The notes under the pieces: generated by a model
Seen by the model: the letters and a program-made list of their open reading frames with translations, nothing else
Told to the model about the DNA's origin: nothing
The model's database searches: none
Position numbers and translations under genes: made by a program
Part shown: piece after piece, positions 1-9,488 of the stretch
How positions within the stretch are numbered: position 1 is the stretch's first letter
Layout of the letters: every line of letters begins with the position of its first letter
NCBI GenBank assembly: GCA_011390065.1
Contig: JAABTD010000010.1
Span: forward strand, 1-48,017
Source: Desulfobacteraceae bacterium
GTDB taxonomy: Bacteria > Desulfobacterota > Desulfobacteria > Desulfobacterales > JAABSP01
Direction of reading: 5' to 3'
Length of the DNA: 48,017 bases

Positions 1-1246
1 GGTAGAAAAGACCATCCTCGATTTCGTCCAGTAACTCCGGTATTCTGGCAATGAACTCCTCCCGTTTCATGGAAAACTTGTCCCGATGCCCCTTGTCCCG
101 GCGACCCACGAATACCGAATCGTTGGCGATGTCCCGGGGACCGATCTCCACCCGAAGGGGAATCCCCTTTTTGATCCAGTCCCAGTTCCTGGCCCCGCCG
201 ATATCGCGGTCGTCGATCACCACCCGGACGCGCCGGCCGTTGTACCGGACATCTTTCAACTCCCGCTGAAGCCGCTGGGTGAAATCGGATACGGTGGACG
301 CTTCTTCTTCCTTCATGACAATGGGGAGCAAAACCACATGAGATGACGCCACCTTGGGCGGCAGGATGACGCCGTCGTCGTCGCCGTGGCTCATGATCAA
401 GCCGCCGATGAGCCGGGTGGATGCGCCCCAGGACGTCGTCCAGGCGTATTCTTCAATCTCCTGCGCGGACTGGAAACGGATGCCGGATGCCTTGGCGAAG
501 TTCTGGCCGAGAAAATGGGAGGTCCCCGCCTGAAGGGCCTTCCGGTCCTGCATCATGGCCTCAATGCACAGGGTGTCCACTGCGCCGGGGAATCGCTCCG
601 CAGGAGATTTCCGTCCCTTGAGTACCGGCATGGCCAGATAGTTTTCCGACAGATCCTCGTAAATATCCAGCATCATACGGGTTCTTTCTATGGCCTCGGT
701 ATCGGTGGCATGGGCTGTATGCCCCTCCTGCCAGAGAAATTCGCTGGTGCGCAGAAAGATGCGGGTCCGCATCTCCCACCGGACCACGTTGGCCCATTGA
801 TTGATCAGCAGCGGGAGATCCCGGTAAGAACCGATCCATTTGGAAAAAGCATCTCCGATGATGGTCTCGGAAGTGGGCCGGACCACCAGAGGTTCCGTCA
901 GCTTGCCGGCCGGGACCAGGCCGCCCTCTGCGTTTTTTTCGAGACGGTGATGGGTGACCACGGCGCATTCTTTGGCGAACCCTTCCACATGCCGGGCCTC
1001 TTTTTCCAGGAAACTCAAGGGGATGAACAGCGGGAAATAGGCGTTCTGGACGCCGGTGGCCTTGAACAGATCGTCCAGTTCACGCACCAGGTTCTCCCAG
1101 AGCGCATAGCCCCAGGGTTTGATGACCATGCATCCTCGGACCGGCGATCGTTCGGCCATGTCCGAAGCCCGGACAACTTGTTGATACCACTCCGCATAGT
1201 TTTCCTCTCTCGTGGGGGAGATTGCCGATTTGGCCTTTTTTCCCAT
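1..1246 (-). CDS. proS: Proline--tRNA ligase (short archaeal/eukaryal-like type), 3' end truncated by window start
   Basis: Reverse-strand reading from CAT at 1244-1246 gives MGKKAKSAISPTREENYAEWYQQVVRASDMAERSPVRGCMVIKPWGYALWENLVRELDDLFKATGVQNAYFPLFIP..., continuing to position 1 without a stop; contains class II motifs such as VVRPTSETIIGDAFSKWI. Absent from the ORF track because it is open at the window edge. Confidence 0.93.
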   Translation of the reverse strand, partial: MGKKAKSAISPTREENYAEWYQQVVRASDMAERSPVRGCMVIKPWGYALWENLVRELDDLFKATGVQNAYFPLFIPLSFLEKEARHVEGFAKECAVVTHHRLEKNAEGGLVPAGKLTEPLVVRPTSETIIGDAFSKWIGSYRDLPLLINQWANVVRWEMRTRIFLRTSEFLWQEGHTAHATDTEAIERTRMMLDIYEDLSENYLAMPVLKGRKSPAERFPGAVDTLCIEAMMQDRKALQAGTSHFLGQNFAKASGIRFQSAQEIEEYAWTTSWGASTRLIGGLIMSHGDDDGVILPPKVASSHVVLLPIVMKEEEASTVSDFTQRLQRELKDVRYNGRRVRVVIDDRDIGGARNWDWIKKGIPLRVEIGPRDIANDSVFVGRRDKGHRDKFSMKREEFIARIPELLDEIEDGLFY

Positions 1247-1288
1247 TGCCTTCCCTTTCTGTTGACGATTTAAATCATAAATGTCGAA

Positions 1289-2425
1289 TCATATTCGATG
1301 GTGATCGATATCCATTGGGCCGCCCCCTTCCGATGCTGTTTCACGGCTGAAGGAGCGCACCGCCTTCAGAAGAACCGGTACCAGTTCCTCCTGGGGAAAT
1401 TTCCGGATCACCTTCCCTTTTTTAAACAGGATCCCCGCGCCGTCTCCGCCGGCGATGCCGATATCGGCCTCCCGCGCTTCGCCGGGCCCGTTGACCACGC
1501 AACCCATGATGGCCAGTTTGATGTCCGCCGTGCTGGTCAGAAGGGCGGCTTCCACCTCTTCCACGATCCGAAACAGATCGATGCGGCAACGGCCGCAGGT
1601 GGGACAGGAGATGATCTCCGGTCCCCGGCGTCGGATGTTGAGCGCCCTGAGAATTTCATAAGCGACGCGGACTTCTTCCACCGGGTCCCGGGTGAGGGAG
1701 ACCCGGAAGGTGTCGCCGATGCCCTCCGCCAGCAGCATGCCGATGCCCAGGGAGGATTTGACGATGCCGGAATAGAGCCCCCCGGCTTCGGTGACTCCCA
1801 GATGGAGGGGCAGGTCGCACTGTCGCGACAGCAGTCGATAGGCGGTTAAGGTCCTTCCCACATCCGAGGCCTTGATGGAGATCTTGACCTGATGGAAATC
1901 CATGGCCGCCAGGAGGTCAATGTGGCGCAGGGCGCTTTCCACCATCCCCTGGGCGGTGACGCCGCCGTATTTGGTCAGAAGGTCCTTTTCCAGGGAGCCC
2001 GCATTGACGCCGATGCGGATGGCCAGTGAGCGCTGGCCGGCGCAGTCGACCACCTGCCGCAGGCTGTCGCCCTTTCCGATGTTGCCGGGATTGATCCGGA
2101 GGCCGTCGGCGCCGGCCTCCGCGGCGGCAATGGCCAGGCGGTGGTCAAAGTGGATGTCGGCGATCAACGGAATCTCGATTTCTTTTTTGATGTCCGCGAT
2201 GGCCGCCGCCGCCGCCGGGTCGGGGACGGCCACCCGGACGATTTCGCAGCCGGCGGCCGTGAGCCGCCGGATCTGGGCGACCGTGGATGCTGCATCGTCG
2301 GTGAAGGTGTTGGTCATGGACTGGACCGCCACCGGCGCGCCGCCGCCTACGGGCACGTCGCCGACGGTGATCCGGCGCGTCTTTTTTCGGTTTGGGCAGG
2401 GTTCCATTGCAATTGCTTTTTCCAT
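1289..2425 (-). CDS. ispG: 4-hydroxy-3-methylbut-2-en-1-yl diphosphate synthase (GcpE)
   Basis: 378 aa; TRRITVGDVPVGGGAPVAVQSMTNTFTDD, C-terminal ISCPTCGRCRIDLF and IMGCVVNGPGEAREADIGIAGG. Confidence 0.96.
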   Translation of the reverse strand: MEKAIAMEPCPNRKKTRRITVGDVPVGGGAPVAVQSMTNTFTDDAASTVAQIRRLTAAGCEIVRVAVPDPAAAAAIADIKKEIEIPLIADIHFDHRLAIAAAEAGADGLRINPGNIGKGDSLRQVVDCAGQRSLAIRIGVNAGSLEKDLLTKYGGVTAQGMVESALRHIDLLAAMDFHQVKISIKASDVGRTLTAYRLLSRQCDLPLHLGVTEAGGLYSGIVKSSLGIGMLLAEGIGDTFRVSLTRDPVEEVRVAYEILRALNIRRRGPEIISCPTCGRCRIDLFRIVEEVEAALLTSTADIKLAIMGCVVNGPGEAREADIGIAGGDGAGILFKKGKVIRKFPQEELVPVLLKAVRSFSRETASEGGGPMDIDHHRI

Positions 2426-2542
2426 CAGAGTGCGACGATTCTCATCCTGCCGCCGTCGTTTGGTGCGGCCGTTTGAATTTTCAGGAAAAGTGCGCTATAA
2501 ATAATGCGACAGCATACATCAAATCCGAAAAAGGAGCAATGC

Positions 2543-2974
2543 ATGGTCTCGGTTGGGAAAAAATTTTCAGAAAAACACGGACCGGGCGCTACGGCCCCTC
2601 CGGCCATCCAGGAAGCGGTGCAAAAGCGGTCGAAAGACGCCTCCCTGCCATGCGCCGTGGCCTTTGAGATCGCCTCGGAATTGGGCGTGACCCCGCTGGA
2701 AGTCGGGCGGGCGGTGGACCTCATGGAATATCGCCTGGTCAAATGCCAGATGGGGCTTTTCGGGTATGGCGATAAAGGGAAAATTGTCTCGCCCCTCACG
2801 GACCTGCCCGAATCGATGCGGTCGGCCATTCAGGCGGCGGTGCGGGAGGGGCGTCTGGCCTGTAGCGACGCTTGGGCGGTCGCGGCCCGGATCGGCGTTC
2901 CCAAACTCCGGGTCGCCGGCGCTTGCGAAACGCTGGACGTCAAGATCAAGCCCTGCCAGCTGGGGGCGTTCTGA
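2543..2974 (+). CDS. Conserved hypothetical protein with two tandem homologous helix-turn-helix-like repeats
   Basis: ORF 2504..2974; the ATG at 2543 is preceded by AAAAAGGAG. Internal repeats LPCAVAFEIASELGVTPLEVGRAVDLMEYRLVKCQMGLF and LACSDAWAVAARIGVPKLRVAGACETLDVKIKPCQLGAF. Confidence 0.7.
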   Translation: MVSVGKKFSEKHGPGATAPPAIQEAVQKRSKDASLPCAVAFEIASELGVTPLEVGRAVDLMEYRLVKCQMGLFGYGDKGKIVSPLTDLPESMRSAIQAAVREGRLACSDAWAVAARIGVPKLRVAGACETLDVKIKPCQLGAF

Positions 2975-2975
2975 T

Positions 2976-4445
2976 TTGCCCGCGTTCAGGGGGACCGATG
3001 CGTTCAAGCGCCTTCGCCGATGGCTGGTTCCCGTTCTTATCCTTTCCCTTTCCGCCGCCTATACCCTTTCCTATCGGCAGGAGAGGCGTCCCCGGACCTT
3101 GTTGCATCAGATTTTAGAAAGGGGCGAAATCACGGTGATCACCCGGAACAATGCTCACTGCTATTACAGCTACCGGGGCCAGGACATGGGATTCGAATAC
3201 GACCTGACCCGCGCCTTTGCAGATTTTCTGGGGGTCGGCCTGCGGGTCAGGATCGATTCCCGGTGGGACAAGATGATCGATCATCTTCTGGCCGGCCGGG
3301 GGGACATTGTCGCCGCCAGCATGACCATCACCGAAAACCGACAGGAGCGGGCGGCCTTCAGCCAGGGGTATATGCCGGTTCAGCAGCATCTGATCGTCCA
3401 CCGGGACAATCGGCGCATCCGGGACGTCGGAGACTTGGACGGCGAGGTAGTTCATGTCCGGAAGGGCACCACCTATGAAGCGCGGCTTTCCGAGTTGCGG
3501 CAAAAGGGGATTCAGGTCGATGTCGTCGCCCACGACGATCTGTCCACCGAGGAATTGATCCGGTGGGTTTCGGAAAAGCGGATTACGGCAACGGTCGCCG
3601 ACAGCAACGTCGCGCTCCTCAACCGGCGCTATTATCCAAATACGGTGGTGGCCGATCCCATCAGCGGAAAGGAATCCCTCGGATGGGCCGTGGCGCCTCG
3701 GTCCTACCTGTTGCGGGACCGGATCAACCTGTTTTTCAGGACCATGAAAGCTTCAGGCCGCTTCGGCGAAATTTACGACCGGTATTACACCGATGTGGAG
3801 ACGTTCGATTATGTGGATTTAATGGCCTTCCATCGGCGATTGAAGAGCCGGCTGCCCCGCTTTCTGGACCCGCTTCGGCGCCTCTCGGTTCAGTACGGAT
3901 TCGATTGGCGGCTGATCGGGGCCATGGCCTATCAGGAATCCCACCTGGACCCCCGGGCCCGGAGTCATGCCGGGGCTTACGGCCTCATGCAGTTGACCCG
4001 CCGAACCGCCCGGAGCTACGGCGTTGAGGATCTGTACGACCCCGAGGAGAATATGGCGGCGGGGATCCGCCACTTGAGAAAATTGTACGATTTTTTCGAC
4101 CGCGCCCAGGGGCGGGATCGGTTGTTCATCGCCATGGCGGCCTACAACATCGGACAAGGTCATATCCTGGACGCCCGGAATCTGGCCCGGGATCGGAATC
4201 TGAACCCCGACGACTGGGATGCGCTGGCCGGAATGCTCCCCCTTTTGTCGGAAGAAGCATACTACAAAGACGCCATCTACGGCTATTGCCGGGGGTCCGA
4301 GCCGGTTCAGTACGTGCAGCAGATCATGATCTACTACGACATCCTGCGGCGCAAGCATGTCCAATACAACGCGGCGGCCCATGCGACAACCGAAGCGCGG
4401 ATTCAGCCGGGACCGTTGCAGGCAGGAGACGACAATGACGGATAG
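2976..4445 (+). CDS. MltF-like membrane-bound lytic transglycosylase (solute-binding domain 3 plus SLT domain)
   Basis: In-frame TTG at 2976 followed by a hydrophobic segment (WLVPVLILSLSAAYTLSY), SBP_bac_3-like region (GEITVITRNNAHCYYSYRGQDMGFEYDLTRAFADFLG) and SLT motifs (DWRLIGAMAYQESHLDPRARSHAGAYGLMQLT; MAAYNIGQGHI). Start site uncertain. Confidence 0.88.
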   Translation: MPAFRGTDAFKRLRRWLVPVLILSLSAAYTLSYRQERRPRTLLHQILERGEITVITRNNAHCYYSYRGQDMGFEYDLTRAFADFLGVGLRVRIDSRWDKMIDHLLAGRGDIVAASMTITENRQERAAFSQGYMPVQQHLIVHRDNRRIRDVGDLDGEVVHVRKGTTYEARLSELRQKGIQVDVVAHDDLSTEELIRWVSEKRITATVADSNVALLNRRYYPNTVVADPISGKESLGWAVAPRSYLLRDRINLFFRTMKASGRFGEIYDRYYTDVETFDYVDLMAFHRRLKSRLPRFLDPLRRLSVQYGFDWRLIGAMAYQESHLDPRARSHAGAYGLMQLTRRTARSYGVEDLYDPEENMAAGIRHLRKLYDFFDRAQGRDRLFIAMAAYNIGQGHILDARNLARDRNLNPDDWDALAGMLPLLSEEAYYKDAIYGYCRGSEPVQYVQQIMIYYDILRRKHVQYNAAAHATTEARIQPGPLQAGDDNDG

Positions 4446-5199
4446 CGCTGATGCGGTTTCTCAGATTGCGGAACGGATCGCCCGGGGCGGACGCAACATT
4501 GTGTTTACAGGCGCCGGCATCTCGACCGAGAGCGGCATTCCCGACTACCGGAGCAAAGGCGGCGTCTGGGACCGGTTCCGACCGGTTTATTTCGATGACT
4601 TCATGGGGTCCCGCGCATCCCGCATCGAATACTGGCGGCAAAAGACCGAAATGTACCACGACCTGGTCAAGGCCAGGCCTAACGCAGCTCATGAGGCCAT
4701 CCATCGTCTTCACGAAATGGGGCTCCTGGAAGCGGTGATCACCCAGAACATCGACGGGCTTCACCAGATGTCAGGCCTTCCCGACGAAAAGGTGGTGGAA
4801 CTCCACGGCAACACCCGGCGCATCCGTTGCATGACCTGCGGCGAGATCTCTTCGGAAGATGCCGCCCAGAAGCGGATCGCGGCCGGCGACCCGGCCCCTG
4901 AATGCCATTGCGGCGGCTATCTCAAACCCGACACCATCTCCTTCGGCCAGGCCATGCCCGTTGCCGAGACGGAGCGGGCGGTCCGGCTCTCCGAAACCTG
5001 CGACGTCTTCCTGGTGGTGGGCTCCACCCTTCTGGTCCACCCGGCCGCCGGCATGCCCGGCATCGCCAAACGCAACGGCGCCTTCCTGGCCATTGTCAAT
5101 CTGTCGGACACCCCCATGGACGGTCTGGCCGACGTGCGCATCGAAGGGAAGGCTGGGGTGGCGTTGCCGGGGATTGTCGAAGCCCTGAACCGTGGATGA
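4435..5199 (+). CDS. cobB: NAD-dependent protein deacylase, Sir2 family
   Basis: GRNIVFTGAGISTESGIPDYRSKGGVWD, TQNIDGLHQMSG, ELHGNTRRIRCMTCG...ECHCGGYLKPDTISFGQ; start ATG 4435 within the longer ORF. Confidence 0.92.
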   Translation: MTDSADAVSQIAERIARGGRNIVFTGAGISTESGIPDYRSKGGVWDRFRPVYFDDFMGSRASRIEYWRQKTEMYHDLVKARPNAAHEAIHRLHEMGLLEAVITQNIDGLHQMSGLPDEKVVELHGNTRRIRCMTCGEISSEDAAQKRIAAGDPAPECHCGGYLKPDTISFGQAMPVAETERAVRLSETCDVFLVVGSTLLVHPAAGMPGIAKRNGAFLAIVNLSDTPMDGLADVRIEGKAGVALPGIVEALNRG

Positions 5200-5209
5200 G
5201 ATTTTCCCC

Positions 5210-5265
5210 TTGACATTATCCGCCGATCATTTATTATTCACTATTTTTGCGGAATGACGTATAAT
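5210..5265 (+). promoter_or_regulatory. Putative sigma70-type promoter(s) for the rplU operon
   Basis: TTGACA (5210-5215), 16 nt, TATTAT (5232-5237); overlapping second candidate TTCACT (5237-5242), 17 nt, TATAAT (5260-5265); upstream of rplU ATG at 5291. Confidence 0.6.
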
Positions 5266-5290
5266 GTTGTTGTCAAAGGAGGATATCAGA

Positions 5291-5779
5291 ATGTATGCGG
5301 TCGTAAATACAGGCGGAAAACAGTACAAGGTCCGGGAAGGGGACGTCTTCCGGTTCGAGAAGCTCCCCGGCGAGGTCGGAGGGCCGGTCTCTTTCGACCG
5401 GGTTCTCATGTTTTCCGACGGGGAGAACGTGCAGGTGGGACAGCCGGTGGTGCCGGATGTCGCCGTACAGGGACATATCGTCGAGCAGGGCAAGTCCCGA
5501 AAAATTTTGGTTTTTAAGTATAAGAAGCGGAAACGGTATCGCCGAAAGCTGGGCCACCGTCAGCAGTATACGGCGGTGAAGATCGACCGGATCGGCAATC
5601 CGGCGGAGATGGCCGAGGAAGCGCCGGCTGTCGAGGCGGACGAAACGCCCGTGGCGGAGCAGACGGCCCGGGCCCCGGAATCAACCGAATCGGTGGAAAC
5701 AACGGGAGCGGCGGAAGCGACGCCCGAACCAGCGGCGCCGACCGAAGAGACCGAGGTCCGAAAGCCTGAAAACGAATAA
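5291..5779 (+). CDS. rplU: 50S ribosomal protein L21 with extended acidic/Ala-rich C-terminal tail
   Basis: MYAVVNTGGKQYKVREGDVFRFEKL...FKYKKRKRYRRKLGHRQQYTAVKID; SD AAAGGAGG upstream. Confidence 0.96.
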   Translation: MYAVVNTGGKQYKVREGDVFRFEKLPGEVGGPVSFDRVLMFSDGENVQVGQPVVPDVAVQGHIVEQGKSRKILVFKYKKRKRYRRKLGHRQQYTAVKIDRIGNPAEMAEEAPAVEADETPVAEQTARAPESTESVETTGAAEATPEPAAPTEETEVRKPENE

Positions 5780-5791
5780 GGAGACAGATAG

Positions 5792-6046
5792 ATGGCACAT
5801 AAAAAAGCAGGCGGCAGTTCAAAAAACGGCCGCGACAGCAACGGTCAGCGCCGCGGCGTCAAAATCTACGGCGGCCAGCGGGTTCGGGCCGGCAACATCC
5901 TGGTGCGTCAGCTCGGCACGAAGATCCATCCCGGCGAAAACGTCGGCCTGGGCAAGGATTATACCCTTTTCGCCAAAGTCGACGGGGTGGTCAGCTATGA
6001 GCGCGTGGGCCGTTCCCGCAAGCAGGCCAGCGTTTATGCCGAGTGA
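5792..6046 (+). CDS. rpmA: 50S ribosomal protein L27
   Basis: [52 protein letters not shown]. Confidence 0.98.
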   Translation: MAHKKAGGSSKNGRDSNGQRRGVKIYGGQRVRAGNILVRQLGTKIHPGENVGLGKDYTLFAKVDGVVSYERVGRSRKQASVYAE

Positions 6047-7077
6047 AATTCATTGATGAAGCAACCATTTCCGTTCAGTCCGGAAACGGCGGCCCCGGCT
6101 GCGTCAGTTTCCGGCGTGAACGGTTTGTCCCTCGCGGCGGTCCCGACGGCGGCGACGGCGGGAAGGGGGGGGACGTTGTCCTGAAGACCACCGACCGGAA
6201 GCGGACCCTCTATGATTTCCGGTTCAAGCGACAGTTCGCCGCCGAAAACGGACGCCCGGGAAAAGGCCAGCAAAAGACCGGCCGGAACGGGAAGGATCTG
6301 ATCATCGAAGTGCCGGCCGGCACTGTGGTCCGGGACGCGGAAACCGGCGCCGTCTTGAAAGATCTCGCCGAGTCCGACGCCGCTTACGTGGTCGCCGAGG
6401 GGGGACGGGGCGGTCAGGGAAACAGACGGTTCACCACTTCGACCCACCGGACCCCCCGTTTCGCCCAACCGGGGGAATCGGGTCAGGCCCTGACCCTTCA
6501 CCTGGAACTCAAGCTCATCGCCGACGTGGGGCTGGTCGGTCTTCCCAATGCCGGCAAATCGACCCTCATCAGAGCCATCACCGCCGCCACCCCCAAAATC
6601 GCCGATTACCCCTTCACCACCCTTTCCCCCAATCTCGGCGTAGTGCAGACCCCCTGGGCCGAACCCTTTGTGGTGGCCGACATCCCCGGCCTCATCGAAG
6701 GGGCGCATGAGGGGGCGGGACTGGGGCTCCAATTCCTTCGCCACATCGAGCGGACCCGCATCCTGGTTCACCTCATCGATGCGCCGGAAATCGATCCGGA
6801 CGACCCGCTGTCGGTCCTTCGGTCGGTCAACCGGGAGTTGGCCCTGTATAAGGAAAGTCTGGCCCTCAAGCCGCAGGTGGTGGCGCTCAATAAAATGGAT
6901 CTTTCCGGCGCCGAAGAGGCGGCCGAACTTTTCCAGGAGGCGGCAGGGGAGACGCCGGCGCTGACCGTGTCGGCAGCCACCGGCCAGGGGCTGGACGAAC
7001 TGATATCCCGGATCGTAAAGCTCCTCGGCGCCGAAACCGCCCCGGACGGAATCAGGGCTGTCGCCGGAGAGAAATGA
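6043..7077 (+). CDS. obgE: GTPase Obg/CgtA
   Basis: GTG start overlapping the rpmA stop; Obg fold ([32 protein letters not shown]) and G motifs [32 protein letters not shown]. Confidence 0.97.
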   Translation: MKFIDEATISVQSGNGGPGCVSFRRERFVPRGGPDGGDGGKGGDVVLKTTDRKRTLYDFRFKRQFAAENGRPGKGQQKTGRNGKDLIIEVPAGTVVRDAETGAVLKDLAESDAAYVVAEGGRGGQGNRRFTTSTHRTPRFAQPGESGQALTLHLELKLIADVGLVGLPNAGKSTLIRAITAATPKIADYPFTTLSPNLGVVQTPWAEPFVVADIPGLIEGAHEGAGLGLQFLRHIERTRILVHLIDAPEIDPDDPLSVLRSVNRELALYKESLALKPQVVALNKMDLSGAEEAAELFQEAAGETPALTVSAATGQGLDELISRIVKLLGAETAPDGIRAVAGEK

Positions 7078-8225
7078 CCACGGATATGGCAACCGACAGG
7101 CGCACGCTTTTCGACGGGGTCCGGCGGGTGGTGGTCAAGGTGGGAAGCAACGTCCTGACAGTGGACAACGGCCTCAATCTGAAGGTGGTCGGCGCCATCA
7201 GTCGCCAGATCTGCCGGCTCCTCGACGACGGGGTCGAGGTGCTCCTGGTTTCGTCCGGGGCCATGGCCGCCGGGGTCCGGAAACTCAATCTGAACCGACG
7301 TCCCGATGAGATCCCCAAGCGCCAGGCCGTTTCAGCGGTGGGCCAGGCCGGGCTGATCCGGGAATACGAAAAGACGTTCCGCCGCTACGGGCGAAAGGTG
7401 GCTCAGATTCTGTTGACAGGAGACGGGCTGACCAGCCGCCTTCGATACCTCAACGCCCGGAACACCCTCTACACGCTTCTTTCCTGGGGGGTGATCCCCA
7501 TCATCAACGAGAACGACACGGTCTCCGTGGATGAGATCAAGTTCGGCGACAACGACAACCTGGCCGCCATGATCGCCCTGTTGATGGATGCGGATCTGGT
7601 CGTCAATCTCACTGACATCGAAGGCCTTTACGACAAAGATCCCCGGACGGAGGTCGATGCGCGGCTGATCCCCGAGGTGCCGGTCATCCGGAAGAGCATC
7701 GAAAAAGTCGCCGGCGACATCCCCGGCGCCCTGGGGACCGGCGGGATGCTCAGCAAAATCCGGGCGGCCCGGAAGGTGACCGCCGCCGGCATCCCCATGA
7801 TCATCGCCCGGGGAGATAAACCCGATATCCTCTTGAAGCTTTTCTCCGGCGAACCCCACGGAACCTTTTTCAAACCCAGAAAAGAGAAGCTGGCCAACCG
7901 GAAATGTTGGATCGGTTTCACCCTGAAGCCCAAGGGAACGCTTCGAATCGACCAGGGGGCGGCCCGGGCCATCCTGGAGCGCGGCAAAAGCCTCCTGCCC
8001 AGCGGGATCGTGGAGGTAGAGGGGGACTTCAGCGTGGGGGCGCCCGTGGCGTTCAAAAACGGGAACGACGAGATCCTCGGGACCGGGCTGGTCAATTACA
8101 GCTCGGCGGATATCCGGAAAATCATGGGACTTCAGACGGGCCGCATCCGTCAGGTGCTGGGCGACAAGCCTTATGACGAAGTGATCCACCGGGACAATCT
8201 GACGATCACCGGCGAAGAAGGATAA
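7074..8225 (+). CDS. proB: Glutamate 5-kinase (with C-terminal PUA domain)
   Basis: VVVKVGSNVLTVDNGL, LVSSGAMAAG, INENDTVSVDEIKFGDNDNLAA, C-terminal PUA-like region. Confidence 0.96.
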   Translation: MTTDMATDRRTLFDGVRRVVVKVGSNVLTVDNGLNLKVVGAISRQICRLLDDGVEVLLVSSGAMAAGVRKLNLNRRPDEIPKRQAVSAVGQAGLIREYEKTFRRYGRKVAQILLTGDGLTSRLRYLNARNTLYTLLSWGVIPIINENDTVSVDEIKFGDNDNLAAMIALLMDADLVVNLTDIEGLYDKDPRTEVDARLIPEVPVIRKSIEKVAGDIPGALGTGGMLSKIRAARKVTAAGIPMIIARGDKPDILLKLFSGEPHGTFFKPRKEKLANRKCWIGFTLKPKGTLRIDQGAARAILERGKSLLPSGIVEVEGDFSVGAPVAFKNGNDEILGTGLVNYSSADIRKIMGLQTGRIRQVLGDKPYDEVIHRDNLTITGEEG

Positions 8226-8228
8226 GCT

Positions 8229-9488
8229 ATGTCCATTGAATCGACCATCGTGGAAATGGCCAGAGAAGCGCGGGCTGCGTCTCAGGAGATGGCCCGATGC
8301 CCGACCCGTAAGAAGGATGCCGCCCTGCTCAGGATCGCGGAAGGATTAGAGGCGGATGCCGCCGTCATTCGGGCGGAGAACGCCAAAGATCTGGAACGGG
8401 CCCGGGAGATGGGGCTGACGGCGGCCATGATCGACCGGCTGACGGTCACGGATGCGACGATCGCGGCCATGGCCCAGGGGCTTCGGGAAGTGGCCGCTCT
8501 GGAGGATCCGGTAGGCGCCGTTGTCAGAACCTGGCAGCGGCCGAACGGCCTTCAGGTGTCGCGGATGCGGATTCCGCTGGGCGTCATCGGCATCATCTAC
8601 GAGTCCCGGCCCAACGTCACCATCGACGCCGCCGGGTTGTGCTTCAAGGCGGGCAATGCGGTCATTTTACGGGGGGGTTCCGAGGCGCTCCATTCCAACC
8701 AGTCGCTGGCGTCCGTGGTCAAGAAAGCCCTGCGCGAAACGGGTCTGCCGGAAAACGCGGTCCAGGCAGTGCCGGTTCGGGACCGGGAGGCCGTCAATAT
8801 TCTGCTCCGACAGGAGGAATCCATCGACCTGATCATCCCCCGGGGCGGCGAGGGGCTCATCCGGTTCGTGGTGGAACATTCGAAGATCCCGGTGCTGAAG
8901 CATTACAAAGGGGTCTGCCACGTCTATGTGGACGAGGGCGCGGACATGGACATGGCCCAGGAGATCTGCTTCAACGCCAAGGTCCAACGGCCCGGCGTCT
9001 GCAACGCCATGGAGACGATGCTGGTCCACCGGAATGCGGCCCAGACGTTTCTGCCCGCCATGGCCCGGCGGTTCGCCGGGGCAGGGGTGGAACTGCGCGG
9101 CTGTCCCGAGACCCGACGCATTTTAAACGATGTTCAGGAAGCCACCGAAGACGACTGGCATGAGGAATATCTCGACCTCCGGCTGGCGGTGCGGGTGGTT
9201 TCGGACATGGGCCAGGCCATCGATCACATGGCCCGGTATGGATCGGCCCACACCGAAGCCATCGTGACCACTGATTACGCCAGGGCCCGGCGGTTCGTTC
9301 GGGAGGTGGACTCCTCGGTGGTTCTGGTCAACGCCTCCACCCGGTTCAACGACGGCGGACAGCTCGGCCTGGGGGCGGAGATGGGCATCTCCACCACCAA
9401 GCTCCACGCCTTCGGCCCCATGGGCATCGAGGAGCTGACCACCACCAAGTTCGTGGTCTTCGGGGACGGCCAGATCCGGACGGCCTGA
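8229..9488 (+). CDS. proA: Glutamate-5-semialdehyde dehydrogenase
   Basis: [78 protein letters not shown]. Confidence 0.97.
   Translation: MSIESTIVEMAREARAASQEMARCPTRKKDAALLRIAEGLEADAAVIRAENAKDLERAREMGLTAAMIDRLTVTDATIAAMAQGLREVAALEDPVGAVVRTWQRPNGLQVSRMRIPLGVIGIIYESRPNVTIDAAGLCFKAGNAVILRGGSEALHSNQSLASVVKKALRETGLPENAVQAVPVRDREAVNILLRQEESIDLIIPRGGEGLIRFVVEHSKIPVLKHYKGVCHVYVDEGADMDMAQEICFNAKVQRPGVCNAMETMLVHRNAAQTFLPAMARRFAGAGVELRGCPETRRILNDVQEATEDDWHEEYLDLRLAVRVVSDMGQAIDHMARYGSAHTEAIVTTDYARARRFVREVDSSVVLVNASTRFNDGGQLGLGAEMGISTTKLHAFGPMGIEELTTTKFVVFGDGQIRTA

Noticed and set aside
386-1273. 295-aa plus-strand ORF
   Set aside because: Antisense to proS, which reads clearly on the minus strand; a high-GC shadow ORF.
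2200-2219. GCC triplet run in ispG
   Set aside because: Encodes a short Ala stretch; ordinary for high-GC coding DNA.
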